Of a DNA stretch of 12,274 nucleotides, positions 11,334 through 12,274 are shown piece after piece. Position numbers and translations under genes: made by a program. The notes under the pieces were generated by a model that saw only the letters and a program-made list of their open reading frames with translations, was not told the DNA's origin and searched no databases. Origin of the DNA: Puniceicoccales bacterium (GTDB lineage Bacteria > Verrucomicrobiota > Verrucomicrobiia > Opitutales > UBA953); assembly GCA_031289285.1 (NCBI GenBank), contig JAITPT010000068.1, positions 1 through 12,274 of the forward strand, read 5' to 3'. Positions within the stretch are counted from its first letter, which is position 1; every line of letters begins with the position of its first letter.

Positions 11334-12274
11334 TCTTTTGCGAGTTTGGCGGCGCGTTTTGCGAGGACTCCTCTTGCCATGCCGAGGAAACGCGAGACGA
11401 GCGAGTAGTTACCGTTGGCGGCGGCGAGTAGGCGCGAGATTAGCTGGTTCTCGACCTCGGCGAGAGCGTCGGTCTTGTGCGTGTGCGCGAGGTGGCGGCA
11501 AAGCTGGTCGTAGATTTCCGCTTCGGCAAGCGTCGGCGGCGGGCTTTTGATACCCGATTCTGGAACGGCGTTTTGGGCGACGATTGCGGGTGCGGGCTTC
11601 GCAGCGGCGGACGGCGCGAAACCCGCCTTGGCTGCTGCGGCGGTGTGCGGCGCGGCGGTGTTTGCGCCGGAGGGCGTGGCGGGTGCTGCGAAGATTTCTT
11701 GCGGGAGGTCGTTGGTGAGCACGGTGTCGCCGCGTGCGACGACTGCGGCGCGGTAGATGGCGTTTTCGAGTTCGCGGACGTTTCCCGGCCAATCGCAAGC
11801 GGCGAGAGCGGCGAGGGCTTCGGGGGCGAGGCGGCGCGCCTTGGTTTTGCGGGTCGCCGCGAAATGCTGGAACATGAAGTCAACGAGCAGCGGGATGTCT
11901 TCCTTGCGTTCGCGCAGGGGCGGCAGGCGTAGGCGCACGACGTTGAGGCGGTAGTAGAGGTCTTCGCGAAAGGTCTTGGCGGCGACCATTTCTTCGAGGT
12001 CTTTGTTGGTGGCGGCGACGAGGCGCACGTCCACCTTGAGAACCTCGGTGCCGCCGACGCGCTGGATTTCGCCCTCCTGCAAAGCGCGCAAGATTTTTGT
12101 CTGCGTGGGCAAAGACATGTCGCCGATTTCGTCGAGAAAAATTGTTCCGCCGTCGCAGAGTTCAAACTTGCCGGGCTTCTGGGCTGTCGCGCCGGTGAAG
12201 GAGCCTTTCTCGTGTCCGAACAGCTCGGACTCGATGAGGTTCTCCGGTATGGCGGCGCAGTTGACGGCGTGAAA
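11330..12274 (-). CDS. sigma-54-dependent transcriptional activator (NtrC-type), C-terminal part
   Basis: The frame is open to the window edge (314 residues visible), so the N-terminal regulatory domain and Walker A are missing. The AAA+ core shows N-C-A-A-I-P-E-N-L-I-E-S-E-L-F-G (5-20), the sigma-54 contact loop G-S-F-T-G-A (24-29), where Ser replaces the usual Ala of GAFTGA, and Walker B I-F-L-D-E (45-49). It also shows the arginine-finger region F-R-E-D-L-Y-Y-R-L-N-V (102-112) and the sensor II motif W-P-G-N-V-R-E-L-E-N (162-171). A Pro/Ala-rich linker (about 196-248) leads to a Fis-type helix-turn-helix at about 272-312, with N-G-N-Y-S-L-V-S-R-F-L-G in its middle. It would activate RNA polymerase-sigma-54 at enhancer-driven promoters. 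Its signal is unknown because the N-terminus is outside. thiC follows with a 4-bp overlap. Confidence 0.94.
   Translation of the reverse strand, partial: FHAVNCAAIPENLIESELFGHEKGSFTGATAQKPGKFELCDGGTIFLDEIGDMSLPTQTKILRALQEGEIQRVGGTEVLKVDVRLVAATNKDLEEMVAAKTFREDLYYRLNVVRLRLPPLRERKEDIPLLVDFMFQHFAATRKTKARRLAPEALAALAACDWPGNVRELENAIYRAAVVARGDTVLTNDLPQEIFAAPATPSGANTAAPHTAAAAKAGFAPSAAAKPAPAIVAQNAVPESGIKSPPPTLAEAEIYDQLCRHLAHTHKTDALAEVENQLISRLLAAANGNYSLVSRFLGMARGVLAKRAAKLAKE

Noticed and set aside
10788..11408. Long plus-strand open frame (and others opposite thiC and the activator)
   Set aside because: These are antisense shadows of strongly recognised minus-strand genes in GC-rich sequence, full of Gly/Ala/Arg without family signatures.

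Overview
The window suggests a moderately GC-rich Gram-negative chromosome, most likely Verrucomicrobiota (Opitutales/Opitutaceae-like). This is an inference from several things seen together: starts without Shine-Dalgarno sequences and with C/A-rich leaders, Sel1 and ankyrin lipoproteins, Rpn-type (PD-(D/E)XK_2) nucleases, abundant REP-like palindromes, and the style of the ThiC, QueF and sigma-54 activator proteins. No marker gene proves it. All genes except the first lie on the minus strand.

Layout. 1-399: C-terminal end of a DUF4143-type AAA+ ATPase (plus strand). 400-786: no gene, but REP-like hairpins including a perfect 27-bp inverted repeat (548-638). 787-5107: three minus-strand genes, transcribed from 5107 down to 787, each encoding a predicted lipoprotein. 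They are a 645-aa protein with a Sel1-like end, a 217-aa ankyrin protein and a 514-aa Sel1-repeat protein. Their leader (5183-5313) folds on paper into a rod-like RNA followed directly by an intrinsic terminator, with a possible antiterminator pairing. This makes it a candidate undescribed attenuator, riboswitch or small RNA. 5501-7439: two tandem Rpn/PDDEXK_2 nuclease genes of the same length but different sequence.

7440-8594 is a repeat-rich accessory strip. It holds one copy of a 154-bp duplicated cassette (7537-7690), a 172-nt near-symmetric palindrome (7860-8031), GCCCC/GGGGC hairpins, a G-quadruplex motif and a truncated PIN-domain gene (8516-8584). 8595-8816 encodes a 73-aa protein directly upstream of the PIN remnant, which looks like a decayed toxin-antitoxin pair. 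The second copy of the cassette (8785-8938) covers the 5' end of this small gene and touches the queF stop codon.

8932-9360 is queF (preQ0 reductase, queuosine pathway). 9361-9620 is a repeat-filled spacer with a partial copy of the palindrome arms, eight 9-bp units forming a hairpin-prone array, and four ACTAC units. 9621-11333 is thiC (HMP-P synthase, thiamine pathway). Its start overlaps by 4 bp the stop of a sigma-54-dependent activator gene (11330-12274, running off the window), so thiC appears translationally coupled to that regulator and shows no TPP riboswitch next to it.

The best leads for something new are the leader RNA at 5183-5313 and the 154-bp cassette, which places the same leader and Lys/Ala-rich N-terminus in front of different genes.
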